A stretch of 64,000 bases of DNA from WTFY01 sp965220875 (GTDB lineage: Bacteria; Pseudomonadota; Gammaproteobacteria; UBA4575). The notes under the pieces were generated by a model that was not told the origin of the DNA, did not search any database, and saw only the letters and a list, made by a program, of their open reading frames with translations. The position numbers were made by a program, and so were the translations under genes. The stretch covers positions 1,612,001 through 1,676,000 of the forward strand of contig OZ244849.1 of the NCBI GenBank assembly GCA_965220875.1. The letters are read 5' to 3'. Below, piece by piece: positions 28,027-37,312 of the stretch. Numbering within the stretch: the stretch's first letter is position 1; the number at the start of each line of letters is the position of its first letter.

Positions 28027-28356
28027 TTATTTTGATTTCATTGAGTCATGGAACATACGATTCATGCGTCGGCTGTTTTCATCGCAACAGGCCAGGGCAG
28101 AATGTGCTGCTTCCTGGGCCATGTCTGCAGTTTCTTGGGCCGAATCTGCAGCCGACTGCGCAGCAAACGCCATATCCTTGGCCGTTGCAGCATCATAGCC
28201 AGCGGTGTTGGCCGTGCGCAGCGCCTCCTCAGCGACGGCACGCAATTCCGCAATGGGATCAGGTGGGGGGTCTACTGGTGGTGTTACTTGGCATCCTGTG
28301 GCAAAACCTACTGCCAAAGCGAAGGCTGCAGGATAAAGAAGTTTCTTTGCAAGCAT
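28027..28356 (-). CDS. Small Lpp/OprI-like alanine-rich lipoprotein
   Basis: The 109-residue product has a lipoprotein signal (KK, hydrophobic run, FATGC with Cys22), a Pro-rich spacer, and an Ala-rich heptad region (about 35-85) with repeats such as AAQSAADSAQETADMAQEAA, typical of the trimeric alanine zipper of Lpp/OprI. It ends in MKSK, so it has the C-terminal lysine through which Braun lipoprotein is joined to peptidoglycan. GGAG precedes the ATG. It is longer than E. coli Lpp (78) and I would not name it lpp, but the class is clear. It converges on an L,D-transpeptidase gene. Confidence 0.85.
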   Translation of the reverse strand: MLAKKLLYPAAFALAVGFATGCQVTPPVDPPPDPIAELRAVAEEALRTANTAGYDAATAKDMAFAAQSAADSAQETADMAQEAAHSALACCDENSRRMNRMFHDSMKSK

Positions 28357-28923
28357 TTTTTGACTCCAAAAGTTTTAAATTTGATCAACACGATCTGCAG
28401 TTACTTGTAGTATGCCGCAACAATCAGTAGCTCCCTTTTGGGGGATGAACTCGCACTCGATGCCCCTGTCGCAGCAAGACTTATCAGGGCATTGTAAGGA
28501 AAAACACTCCAATTACCAAGCAATAAATTCCAGATGCGATGCGGGGATTAATGCCGTAACAAGGTTCGCGCAGAAGTCTGCATATATGAATCACACACAA
28601 TACGACTTACCTGGTTTGTGAACTTTTTTTCATCAAAGCAGGACGGGTGATCCGGTTTTAGCCGGACATATTGCTGTGACAGCCATGTTTTGTCTGTATG
28701 ATCTGCATGCGGACGTGATAAAAAAGAAGTAACATACCCACGCTGGCTTATCCAGATCTCAGCATGTTGATCTGACAGGGCAAATGGTATACATACTCTG
28801 CAACAATAACCCGTGAACCAAACTGGGCTGTACACTTTCTTCGGCATACAGATCGCAAACTTCAGCAGTCTATATCTTGAAATGCCTTATCGTGAACCAA
28901 TGCACAAGTAACAGGCAGGTGTG
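28357..28923. other. Spacer between the lipoprotein and cfa genes
   Basis: These 567 bases separate two divergent genes. Short frames exist on both strands but have no ribosome sites, no recognisable domains and an uneven composition. A small hairpin (TCCGG-TTTTAG-CCGGA near 28653-28668) is present without a T-tract. The region must contain the lipoprotein and cfa promoters. I could not assign them with confidence. Confidence 0.5.
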
Positions 28924-30033
28924 ATGTCGTACCAGGAAAAAGCACGGCATTTGCTTGCAGAAGCAAGTATTGAAATCAATGGCGACAGGGCGTGGGATAT
29001 TCAGGTCCATGATGGCCGCCTGTTTCAGCGTGTGTTCGCCAGGGGTTCCCTGGGCCTGGGCGAGTCGTACATGGACGAGTGGTGGGATGTGCAGGAACTT
29101 GACCAGTTTTTCCACAGGATTCTCTCGGCCAGACTCGATTCCAAAGTCAGGGACCCCCGGATAATCTTGCTGGTTCTGCAGTCAAAGCTGTTTAATCTCC
29201 AGAGCCTGAGCCGTGCATTCCAGGTTGGCCAGGTACATTACGATATCGGAAACGACCTGTTCGAACTCATGCTGGACGGGCGTATGACGTATACATGCGG
29301 TTACTGGAAAAATGCAACGGACCTGGACCAGGCCCAGGAAGACAAGCTTGACCTCGTATGCCGCAAGATCGGGATCAGGCCTGGACAGCGCGTCCTGGAT
29401 ATCGGCTGCGGATGGGGCAGTTTCCTGAAATTTGCCGCCCAGAACTACGGTGCAGAATCCGTTGGCGTCACAATCTCCCGGGAGCAGGCCGAGCTTGCCC
29501 AGCAGAATTGCGCGGGGTTGCCGGTCGAAATCAGGCTTCAAGACTATCGCCAGCTTGATGAAAAGTTTGACCACATCATCTCATTGGGCATGTTTGAGCA
29601 CGTGGGGCCGAAGAATTACGTGAAATACATGCAGGTCGCATCGCGCTGCCTGAAGGAGGAGGGGATGTTCCTGTTACAGACGATCGGAGCCCCCAAGACG
29701 CGCCATTCACCGGATCCCTGGATCAACAAGTACATTTTCCCTAACGGGCTGCTTCCCTCGATGAAAGACATCAGCCGTGCTGTGGAGAGGCGTTTCATAC
29801 TGGAGGATTTCCACAATTTTGGTGCGCACTATGACAAGACCCTCATGGCATGGTTTCGCAACTTCAATTCCAACTGGGAAAAGATCAGTGAGAAATATGG
29901 AACACGCTTTTACAGGATGTGGAAGTACTACCTTTTGAGTTGTGCGGGTGCCTTTCGGGCAAGGGATATTCAGCTATGGCAACTTGTCTTCAGCAAAAAT
30001 GGAATTCAGGGAGGTTACACTCCTGTTACCTGA
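28924..30033 (+). CDS. cfa: Cyclopropane-fatty-acyl-phospholipid synthase
   Basis: Cfa methylenates double bonds of unsaturated acyl chains in membrane phospholipids with S-adenosylmethionine. The 369-residue product has the N-terminal helical domain with RGSLGLGESYMDEWWD, the SAM motif VLDIGCGWGSFLKFAA, the GVTISREQAELAQ block and the EHVGPKNYVKYM catalytic block, with YIFPNGLLPS near the C-terminus. The length is close to E. coli Cfa (382). ATG 28924 follows a GTG at 28921 in frame; both sit behind AGGCAGG. Confidence 0.94.
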   Translation: MSYQEKARHLLAEASIEINGDRAWDIQVHDGRLFQRVFARGSLGLGESYMDEWWDVQELDQFFHRILSARLDSKVRDPRIILLVLQSKLFNLQSLSRAFQVGQVHYDIGNDLFELMLDGRMTYTCGYWKNATDLDQAQEDKLDLVCRKIGIRPGQRVLDIGCGWGSFLKFAAQNYGAESVGVTISREQAELAQQNCAGLPVEIRLQDYRQLDEKFDHIISLGMFEHVGPKNYVKYMQVASRCLKEEGMFLLQTIGAPKTRHSPDPWINKYIFPNGLLPSMKDISRAVERRFILEDFHNFGAHYDKTLMAWFRNFNSNWEKISEKYGTRFYRMWKYYLLSCAGAFRARDIQLWQLVFSKNGIQGGYTPVT

Positions 30034-30123
30034 TAGGCCCGGGTACGGCTCAGAACCTGTTATGAATCAAAAGGCGGGGATCATGACGTTCAGTCTCTCA
30101 GAGGTTCCTGGTTACAGGCTGTC

Positions 30124-31161
30124 ATGGAAATTTCAGCAAAGCCGGTAGGATTACCTATCCTGATCACCCTGGCGGCGTTCGTGGTCGTGGTGGCAGGCGT
30201 ACGGGCTGCGGAAGCCATTGTGGTGCCGTTTCTTTTATCGGTGTTCATTGCAATTATCAGCGCTCCTGCACTGCACTGGCTGGAAAACAGAAAGGTGCCC
30301 AGATGGCTGGCCATGCTCATCGTGCTCAGCTTCATCATTGCAGCCTTCACCATGCTGTCGATCCTTATCGGATCCTCGGTCAGGGGATTTTCCGAAGATC
30401 TCCCGTATTACCAGCAGCGGCTGTCCGATCTTCTTGCACAGTCGAGTGCATGGATAAGCCGGTACAGTGACGGCGTCACCACGGATGTCCTGATCAGCCA
30501 CCTGAATCCTGGTGCAGCCATGCAGCTGGTCGCCGACATGCTGAATGGGCTGGGTTCAATGTTTGGAAATGTGTTCCTGATCCTGCTGACGGTGGTCTTC
30601 ATACTGTTCGAGGCATCTTCTGTGCCCAGGAAGCTGCGTGCAGGCATGGCGAATGCGGACAAGTCACTGGGAATCTTCGTGGCGATTGCCAACAACGTCA
30701 ACCGTTACCTTGCCATAAAGACGGCTACCAGCCTTGTAACCGGCATCGCGGTCGCCGTATCGCTGGCTTTCATCGGAGTGGATTACCCGATGCTCTGGGG
30801 GATTATCGCATTCCTGTTTAACTACATTCCCAGTATCGGTTCATTCATTGCGGCGGTTCCAGCCATCCTGTTCGCAATCGTCCAGTTAGGGGCTGGTGCG
30901 GCGATTGTCACCTCTGCAGTGTATGTTGCCATCAACGTGCTGATCGGCAGCCTGATCGAACCCAAGGTAATGGGCCGTCACGTCGGGCTTTCAACACTGG
31001 TGGTGTTCCTGTCGCTGGTCTTCTGGGGGTGGGTGCTCGGGCCGGTCGGTATGTTTTTGTCGGTACCCCTGACCATGACGGCCAAGCTTGCCCTGGAGAG
31101 CAGCCCGAAAACCAGGTGGCTCGCAGTTTTGCTGGGCAATGATGTAGAGTTGCAAAAGTAA
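30124..31161 (+). CDS. AI-2E family transporter (PerM/TqsA-like)
   Basis: The 345-residue membrane protein has about seven or eight hydrophobic segments: two N-terminal, one at about 60-85, then a soluble loop, and a clustered C-terminal set. It carries the family block FLFNYIPSIGSFIAAVPAILFA and a C-terminal GSLIEPKVMGRHVGLS. Members export varied substrates or act as Na+/H+ antiporters, so the family name says little about its substrate. It is followed 13 bases later by a PPK2 gene on the same strand and may be co-transcribed with it. Confidence 0.88.
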   Translation: MEISAKPVGLPILITLAAFVVVVAGVRAAEAIVVPFLLSVFIAIISAPALHWLENRKVPRWLAMLIVLSFIIAAFTMLSILIGSSVRGFSEDLPYYQQRLSDLLAQSSAWISRYSDGVTTDVLISHLNPGAAMQLVADMLNGLGSMFGNVFLILLTVVFILFEASSVPRKLRAGMANADKSLGIFVAIANNVNRYLAIKTATSLVTGIAVAVSLAFIGVDYPMLWGIIAFLFNYIPSIGSFIAAVPAILFAIVQLGAGAAIVTSAVYVAINVLIGSLIEPKVMGRHVGLSTLVVFLSLVFWGWVLGPVGMFLSVPLTMTAKLALESSPKTRWLAVLLGNDVELQK

Positions 31162-31174
31162 GGAGGTTTCTGCC

Positions 31175-32065
31175 TTGGTCCCTGACAAGAAATTATTTCG
31201 AGCGCCTGATTCTCCCTACCTTGTAAAGGATGGGAGGAAGTTTGCCGTCGCCTCGGCTCCGACTGAACCTCCTTCGGACACGCAAGATTTAGCCCCCTAT
31301 GGAAAGGGGCTGAAAAAAATTACCAAAGACCTGCAGGTCCTGCAGCCCATCCTGTATGCACAGGGTCGTTATGCGGTGCTTGTAATTTTCCAGGCAATGG
31401 ATGCGGCAGGCAAGGATTCGACAGTACGTGCTGTCATGACAGGGATCAACCCGGCAGGTTGTGATGTTTACTCGTTCAAGAAACCATCGGGTCGTGAACT
31501 GGCCCATGACTACCTGTGGCGCACCTACAGGTGCCTGCCGGAAAGAGGGTATATCGGAATCTTCAATCGAAGTTACTACGAGGAAGTGCTGGTCGTTCGC
31601 GTCCACCCTGAATTGCTGGCCCACCAGAATCTGCCGCCCCATGACAACCTGGACGCACTGTGGCAGGAACGGTTTGAATCCATCTGCAATATGGAGAAGC
31701 ACCTGGCGCTGAACGGCACTGTAATCCTGAAGTTCTGGCTGAACGTGTCGAAAATGGAGCAGAAAAAACGGCTTTTACGCAGGATCAACAGAAAGGACAA
31801 ACACTGGAAATGGTCTTTTTCAGACCTGCAGGAACGGGAATTCTGGCAGGATTACATGGCTGCCTACGAGGAAATGGTAAACAAAACCTCCAGGCCCTGG
31901 GCGCCCTGGTACGTGGTTCCTGCAGATGACAAGCCGTTCATGCGTTACTGTGTGGCCGGGGTTATCCGGGACACCCTGCAAAGCCTGAATCTGGAGTATC
32001 CTGCCGTTGACGAGAGCATGGGTAGGCACCTGGTGAAGGCGCGCAAGCAATTGCTGGCCAGGTGA
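31175..32065 (+). CDS. ppk2: Polyphosphate kinase 2 family protein (class III-like)
   Basis: PPK2 enzymes move phosphate between polyphosphate and nucleotides. The 296-residue single-domain product has Walker A FQAMDAAGKDST, a SFKKPSGRELAHDYLWR segment, and Walker B with lid GIFNRSYYEEVLVVRVHP. These blocks resemble class III enzymes, which can phosphorylate both AMP and ADP; that assignment is from sequence type only. The start is TTG at 31175, because a full AAGGAGG lies at 31160-31166 with eight bases of spacing and no ATG is available before the conserved region. The gene lies 13 bases after an AI-2E transporter gene. Confidence 0.9.
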   Translation: MVPDKKLFRAPDSPYLVKDGRKFAVASAPTEPPSDTQDLAPYGKGLKKITKDLQVLQPILYAQGRYAVLVIFQAMDAAGKDSTVRAVMTGINPAGCDVYSFKKPSGRELAHDYLWRTYRCLPERGYIGIFNRSYYEEVLVVRVHPELLAHQNLPPHDNLDALWQERFESICNMEKHLALNGTVILKFWLNVSKMEQKKRLLRRINRKDKHWKWSFSDLQEREFWQDYMAAYEEMVNKTSRPWAPWYVVPADDKPFMRYCVAGVIRDTLQSLNLEYPAVDESMGRHLVKARKQLLAR

Positions 32066-32068
32066 GGC

Positions 32069-32410
32069 CTAGCCCGGCGGCCAGCTGAAAGGCCTGCCCG
32101 CCAGCAAATGGATATGCAGGTGGAAGACGGTTTGCCCGGCCCCCTCACCGTTGTTGATGACCACCCTGTAGGCATCTTCGAAGCCCAGGTTTTTTGCAAT
32201 TTCCCTGGTTTTCAGCATCAGGTGGCCCAGCAATGCCTGGTCATCTTCACCGGCTTCTGCAAGCCTGGCGATCTGTACTTTCGGAATGACGAGAATGTGG
32301 GTAGGCGCCTGGGGGTTGACATCGCGAAACGCGATGCAGGAATCGTCTTCAAAGACAATGTCAGCAGGAATTTCCTTGTTGATAATTTTAGTGAAGATCG
32401 TGTCGCTCAT
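32069..32410 (-). CDS. HIT family nucleotide-binding protein (HinT-like)
   Basis: HIT proteins hydrolyse adenosine 5'-phosphoramidates and related nucleotides. With the ATG at 32410 the product is 113 residues, starting MSDTIFTKIINKEIPADIV, with FRDVNPQAPTHILVIPK and the catalytic triad HLHIHLL near the C-terminus; the frame is open 12 codons further up without similarity. It converges on the PPK2 gene, with three bases between the stops and no room for a terminator. Confidence 0.94.
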   Translation of the reverse strand: MSDTIFTKIINKEIPADIVFEDDSCIAFRDVNPQAPTHILVIPKVQIARLAEAGEDDQALLGHLMLKTREIAKNLGFEDAYRVVINNGEGAGQTVFHLHIHLLAGRPFSWPPG

Positions 32411-32530
32411 CGTCAGCAGCCGGCAGTGCGAAACACACTCAACCACCTCGTGCGCAGAAAGCTCGCACCCATGCCGTATTGAGACTTTAGCAGATAATGC
32501 AGTGCGCCGGAAAGGTGCGGCCCTGATCCG

Positions 32531-32941
32531 TCATGGGTTCGTGATCAGGGGTGGCTTTCTGGCTTTTTCCCGAATCCAGTTCAGCGAGCTCAGCACCTTG
32601 GGCATGGCGACCAGCTTGCACTCGAGCTCGTATTTGCCCGGAAAATTCATCAGGAACAGCCCCGCCAGTATCGTAAGTATGCCCTGTCCTGGCAAAAGCA
32701 GCATGACAATCCCCAGTACGACAAGGGTAAAGCCGAAAACATTCCTTACGTAGGCCAGTACCCGCGAAGGCAGGGGACGGCTGTTGGGCCTGGCGGGCGT
32801 ACGCCGCTGCATGCAGAAGTAGTCTGCAGGAATTTTTGTGATCAGCCAGGGCATGATGGCAATGCTGGTAACGAACAAGGCCAGGGAACCCCAGGCCAGT
32901 GCAGTGAAAACAAATTTGAATTCAAGGAAAAAATCCAGCAT
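32531..32941 (-). CDS. PGPGW-type small membrane protein
   Basis: The 136-residue product has two predicted membrane segments (about 10-33 and 68-92) and the block LLPGQGILTILAGLFLM, which matches the small transmembrane PGPGW family. No function is established for that family. The C-terminal tail is basic. It is a single gene divergent from the TonB-dependent receptor, with about 125 bases between starts. Confidence 0.75.
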   Translation of the reverse strand: MLDFFLEFKFVFTALAWGSLALFVTSIAIMPWLITKIPADYFCMQRRTPARPNSRPLPSRVLAYVRNVFGFTLVVLGIVMLLLPGQGILTILAGLFLMNFPGKYELECKLVAMPKVLSSLNWIREKARKPPLITNP

Positions 32942-33067
32942 ATTGATGCAGAATCAAAAACACACTGCTAAGACTCACCTGTGTGACAGATCCAACCCGG
33001 CGTTGATAGGTCTTCGAGTCGAATAGGACTCGGACGCGCGTTATTGAATATTTTGGTGAACACTATA

Positions 33068-35659
33068 ATGAAAGATACCATGAAAATCGAAAAGAACTGT
33101 TTTACAACCGGTCACTGGGTGCAGGGCACCGTGGCATTACTGCTCATGCTGGTGTCCCTGACCGTCACGGGCCAGGAGGCTGTCGAACTGGGTGAAATCG
33201 TTGTGGTAGGCAGCCGGTTCGGTGAGCGCAGTGTTGCGGACTCGCCGGTTCCTGTCGATGTGGTGAGTGGAGAAGAACTGGTTCGGACCGGGCAGAGTGA
33301 ACTGGGACGTGCCATCCAGGCCCTTATCCCTTCATTCAATTTTTCCAACTCGACAATCAGCGACGGCACGGATTCGGTGCGTCCCGCCACCTTGCGTGGC
33401 ATGGGTCCCGACCAGGTGCTGGTGCTGGTCAACGGCAAGAGGCGGCATGGAAGTGCGTTGATTCACGTCAATACTTCGGTGGGTCGGGGCACGGCGGGCA
33501 CGGACATGAATGCCATTCCGGTACATGCCATTGAAAGAGTCGAGGTGTTGAGGGATGGAGCTTCGGCGCAGTACGGTTCGGACGCCGTGGCGGGGGTCAT
33601 CAATATCGTTCTCAAGGAGGATTACGAGGGCATGCTGCGGGGGTTGTACGGGTCCACTTTCCATGGTGATGGTGAACGCCGTTCGATTGGTGTCAACAAG
33701 GGGTTTGCCCTGGGCAATGATGGCGTGGTGCACCTGGCCCTCGAATACAACGAGCGTGACCGGACCAACCGCGCCGGAAAGTCTGCCCAGATTCAGTATC
33801 CGGACACGGTGCTATGTGCCGCTGGCGACACGGACTGCACGTTTGTTGAGGGAGTGCAGACGATCAAAGAGGATCCGGGCAACAAGGAGCGTGATTTTGA
33901 ACGTCGCAACTTCAGAATCGGGGATGCCGAACAGGAGCATTTTGTCAGTTCCCTGAACCTCGTTCAGCCCATCATGGATGACTGGGGAGAGCTGTACGGA
34001 TTCGCGAATTATTCACGCTCCACCAACCTGAGCGGTGGATTCTACCGGCGTGCAAACCAGGGGAACCGGAATCCGGTTGGTTCAATTTATCCTGACGGAT
34101 TCTTGCCGCTGATCGATACGACCGTACAGGATTATTCCATGGGCGCAGGGATCCGCCGCGAGTTTGAAAACGGACTGACGGTCGATTTCAGCGTCGTGCA
34201 TGGAGGTAACACATTCGAGTTCGATATACGAAACTCGCAAAACGCTTCCTGGGTGAACAGGATGCTGAATCCGGGTGGCAGTTACCCGGCATTTCCTGGC
34301 ACCGAATTCACTGGAGCGACCCAGACGAGTGCAGACTCGGGTGAACTGGGCCTGGACCTGACTACTGTGAATCTTGATTTCACAATTCCGTACAAGCGGG
34401 CCGACATCGCATGGGGAGCCGAGTACAAGCGTGACCGTTATGAAATCGATGCGGGAGAGCTGTATTCCTACGCGGATTATGACGGTGAAGGTGGAGGGGA
34501 TGGCGGCATACAGGTCTTCCCGGGATTCCAGCCGGGCAACGAAGTCAGCGAAACCAGGCATGCAGAATCCTTTTATGTCGACACCGATATCCAGGTGAAT
34601 GACAGGCTTCAGCTGGGGCTGGGATTGCGCTACGAGGATTACAGTGACTTTGGCGACACCCTGAACGGCAAGATTGCGTCCAAGCTGGACCTGAATGAAA
34701 CGCTTTCCTTCCGTGCATCGGTCAGTTCAGGATTCCGCGCACCCTCCATGCAGCAGATCTACTTCAACAATATCAGCACACAGTTCCGGGGCGGCCAGGG
34801 ATTCCAGGTAGGAACATTCCGTAACGACGGACCGCTTGCCAAGGCAATCGGCATCCCGGAACTGGATGAAGAGGAATCCATCAACTTCAGCGGAGGCTTT
34901 GTCTTCCAGCCGTCTCCTTCCCTGGCGCTTACCGCGGACCTGTACAGGATTGAAGTCGATGACCGGATCATCATCAGCGGGCAGTTGACAGTGCCTGCTG
35001 CAGGCCAGTCCAGCGAACTTTCTGACTTGATCATTGAATCGCTGAAGCGGGAAGGGGTCAGCCGGGCGCAGTTCTTCATGAACGGTGTGGACACGGTGAC
35101 CGAGGGAGCAGACATCGTCATCACCTGGGATGTACCTTACGAAATTCGGGGTGACCTGACCCTGCAGCTTCTCGGATCCTGGACGGACACTGAAATCGAT
35201 TCGGTCAACCTGCCAGCAGGCCTGCCGGCATCACTGTTCACTGACCTGGACCGGTCGATTATTGAAGACTGGCAACCCAAGAACCGGGCGGCCCTGACGG
35301 CGCTTTACAGGCTGGGCAAGTTCTCCGCTTCAGCTTCCGTGCAGCGGTACGGGAACTACAGGATCGCGGAAGAAGTCGGTGGAGAATTCAAGAAACAGTC
35401 TTATGATTCGGAACTTATCACAGATGTGCAAATGAGTTATGAGGTGGGTCCGGGCATGACTCTCAAGCTGGGTGCCGATAACCTTTTCGATAATGAGCCG
35501 GACAAGGACAAGATCAGTCGTTCGCGGGCAGGCACAATCGTGGATGCAGAGGGCAATACGGTAGTCTCATCCGATGGAGTATTTACTTACTCCAGGCGCG
35601 CAGCGCCCTTCGGTTTCAACGGCGGATTTTACTACGCAACCCTGGAATACCAGTTTTGA
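33068..35659 (+). CDS. TonB-dependent outer membrane receptor
   Basis: These receptors take up siderophores, haem, vitamin B12, sugars or other ligands using energy from TonB. The product is about 863 residues: a signal peptide ending near VTGQ, a TonB box-like ELGEIVVVGSRF, the plug domain (about 50-170, with VLRDGASAQYGSDAVAGVINIVLK), and a beta-barrel ending with aromatic residues (YYATLEYQF). Candidate starts are ATG 33068 and ATG 33080; the frame begins earlier at a TTG. The ligand cannot be told. It converges on tonB of a complete exbB-exbD-exbD-tonB operon, which suggests a dedicated energiser. Confidence 0.92.
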   Translation: MKDTMKIEKNCFTTGHWVQGTVALLLMLVSLTVTGQEAVELGEIVVVGSRFGERSVADSPVPVDVVSGEELVRTGQSELGRAIQALIPSFNFSNSTISDGTDSVRPATLRGMGPDQVLVLVNGKRRHGSALIHVNTSVGRGTAGTDMNAIPVHAIERVEVLRDGASAQYGSDAVAGVINIVLKEDYEGMLRGLYGSTFHGDGERRSIGVNKGFALGNDGVVHLALEYNERDRTNRAGKSAQIQYPDTVLCAAGDTDCTFVEGVQTIKEDPGNKERDFERRNFRIGDAEQEHFVSSLNLVQPIMDDWGELYGFANYSRSTNLSGGFYRRANQGNRNPVGSIYPDGFLPLIDTTVQDYSMGAGIRREFENGLTVDFSVVHGGNTFEFDIRNSQNASWVNRMLNPGGSYPAFPGTEFTGATQTSADSGELGLDLTTVNLDFTIPYKRADIAWGAEYKRDRYEIDAGELYSYADYDGEGGGDGGIQVFPGFQPGNEVSETRHAESFYVDTDIQVNDRLQLGLGLRYEDYSDFGDTLNGKIASKLDLNETLSFRASVSSGFRAPSMQQIYFNNISTQFRGGQGFQVGTFRNDGPLAKAIGIPELDEEESINFSGGFVFQPSPSLALTADLYRIEVDDRIIISGQLTVPAAGQSSELSDLIIESLKREGVSRAQFFMNGVDTVTEGADIVITWDVPYEIRGDLTLQLLGSWTDTEIDSVNLPAGLPASLFTDLDRSIIEDWQPKNRAALTALYRLGKFSASASVQRYGNYRIAEEVGGEFKKQSYDSELITDVQMSYEVGPGMTLKLGADNLFDNEPDKDKISRSRAGTIVDAEGNTVVSSDGVFTYSRRAAPFGFNGGFYYATLEYQF

Positions 35660-35723
35660 TACCCGTTGAGTCTCGTCGGGCGTGAACCGACCGGTGACGG
35701 GCCGGAAGGGTGCGCTCCGTGAT

Positions 35724-36488
35724 TCACTGAAGTGAAAACGTGATCGGCACGGACACTTCCAGCGTATCAGAGCTTATGTTCCTGGGTATTGCCGGGAAAG
35801 GCGTGGCGCGAATGATCAGTTTTTTTACTTCAAGATCCAGGGATTTGGTGCCAGAACTCTGGGTGATCTTGTAATGTTTCAGGCTGCCGTCCCTGTTTAA
35901 GGTGAAGGACAGGACTACCGTGCCCTGCTGACCGCGGCGTCGTGCACGCGACGGGTATTTTTTCAAACGTTCGAGCCTCTCGAGTATCAGCTGGTAATAC
36001 TTCGGCTTCCCGTTCTGGGACCCTGGCCTGGGTGCAGGCCTGTGGCTCGCGGAAGGTTTGGCAGTGGACGTGCGGGCCGGCTGTTGCACGGGTGGCGCCG
36101 GTTGCTGTACCTCGCTGGGTCGTGTTTCCACAGGCTGCGTGGCCTGGACGGGCTTTTCAAGTTCCGGTCGCACCACCTTGGGCTTCTCAATTTTTGGAGC
36201 AACAATTTTGGGCTGTACGGGTTTTGGAACGGGCTTCGGCTGCGGTTTTGGCTTGGGTGCAGGTTTTGCTTCAGGGACAGGGATTTCCTTGGGTGGCGCA
36301 GGCTTGAAGGGTTCGAGCTTTAGCTGCTTGGGCGGCAGGGCGAGGGTTGTCAAATCGACCGTGTACCGGTCAAACGGATCCTTGGATTCTGCCGTAAAGC
36401 CTGTGAGATTCACGTTCACGGCGGCATACAGGTGGATCACGACAGCTATGCTGAGAACACTAAACCAGTGCCGGGTACCAATTTCCAT
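35724..36488 (-). CDS. tonB: Energy transducer TonB
   Basis: The 254-residue product has one N-terminal membrane segment (about 10-27), a long Pro/Lys/Glu-rich spacer (about 55-160, many EKP and PKP repeats) that spans the periplasm, and a C-terminal TonB domain (about 165-254). The C-terminal domain contains RLKKYPSRARRRGQQGTVVLSF and ends ISSDTLEVSVPITFSLQ. It is the last gene of the operon, 16 bases after an exbD. The gene converges on the receptor gene 64 bases away. Confidence 0.92.
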   Translation of the reverse strand: MEIGTRHWFSVLSIAVVIHLYAAVNVNLTGFTAESKDPFDRYTVDLTTLALPPKQLKLEPFKPAPPKEIPVPEAKPAPKPKPQPKPVPKPVQPKIVAPKIEKPKVVRPELEKPVQATQPVETRPSEVQQPAPPVQQPARTSTAKPSASHRPAPRPGSQNGKPKYYQLILERLERLKKYPSRARRRGQQGTVVLSFTLNRDGSLKHYKITQSSGTKSLDLEVKKLIIRATPFPAIPRNISSDTLEVSVPITFSLQ

Positions 36489-36504
36489 TTCTGATAAACG
36501 GGTG

Positions 36505-36903
36505 CTATATCTTCAATGTAAACAGCTGGAAATTATCGTGACCCGCATTCTTGATAATTTCCATGACCTCGAAGACTTTTTGCATGGCAACCTTATGATC
36601 GGCTTTTACCTGGATGGGCATGTCCGGATCGTTCAGGGAGGCCTGCTCCATGAGTTGTTGAAACCTGTACATCGAAATGATCTTTCCGTCATGGGACAGT
36701 TCGCCTTCCTTGTCCAGGAGGATCTGTATCGCCTCATCCGGTGACTGCCTGTCACTGATGGATTCAGGCGGGTGCACGTCCAGCAGTTCAGGCTTCGTGA
36801 AGATTCCGCCTATGATGAGAAAAATGAGTAACAGGAAGATCACGTTGATCAGAGGCAATACACTCTCGAATTCCTGTGTCTTGCGAGATTCAGTAAGCGT
36901 CAT
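36505..36903 (-). CDS. exbD: ExbD/TolR family biopolymer transport protein (second copy)
   Basis: The 132-residue product has one N-terminal membrane helix (VLPLINVIFLLLIFLIIGG, about 16-35) and a periplasmic domain. The usual membrane Asp of ExbD/TolR (LxPLIDVxFxLL) is Asn here (LPLINVIFLLL), a notable change, since that Asp carries the proton path in well-studied members. It overlaps the preceding exbD by four bases and is followed by tonB. Confidence 0.88.
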   Translation of the reverse strand: MTLTESRKTQEFESVLPLINVIFLLLIFLIIGGIFTKPELLDVHPPESISDRQSPDEAIQILLDKEGELSHDGKIISMYRFQQLMEQASLNDPDMPIQVKADHKVAMQKVFEVMEIIKNAGHDNFQLFTLKI

Positions 36904-37310
36904 GGCGTGTCCTTGGCAAGGTCCCTGAGGAACGAAATGTTTTCGGGTGCAAGCTGTACGATCTCGTCCAGAACGAATACCGTCTCCTGCAAATGTGTCT
37001 GGTCATCAGGCTGGATGAAGAAAATGTGATCTTTATTGGCAGAAAGCTTTTCCTTTACATACGCAGTCAATTGTGAAAAGCGGATTTCCTCGTGATCGAA
37101 CCGCAGTTCTCCCGTACTGGAGATCTGCACGATCGAACTCGTCTGGTTTATATCCACTGCACTTTCATCCTGCGCGACACTCAGGGAGACAGTGGAGAAC
37201 CTGGCGAAGTCTGTCACCAGCATGAAGAACACCAGCAGTATGAACACCACGTCGATAAGCGGAGTCAGGCTGATGAGACTGCGCTGCTTGCGGACTTCTG
37301 CAATTTGCAT
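36900..37310 (-). CDS. exbD: ExbD/TolR family biopolymer transport protein (first copy)
   Basis: The 136-residue product has the ExbD motif LTPLIDVVFILLVFFMLV with the conserved membrane Asp, followed by a periplasmic domain ending in LRDLAKDTP. It overlaps the second exbD by four bases (ATGA) and follows exbB by two bases. With the Asn variant next to it, this copy probably carries the proton path of a mixed ExbB-ExbD-ExbD complex, which is an inference. Confidence 0.92.
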   Translation of the reverse strand: MQIAEVRKQRSLISLTPLIDVVFILLVFFMLVTDFARFSTVSLSVAQDESAVDINQTSSIVQISSTGELRFDHEEIRFSQLTAYVKEKLSANKDHIFFIQPDDQTHLQETVFVLDEIVQLAPENISFLRDLAKDTP

Positions 37311-37312
37311 CG

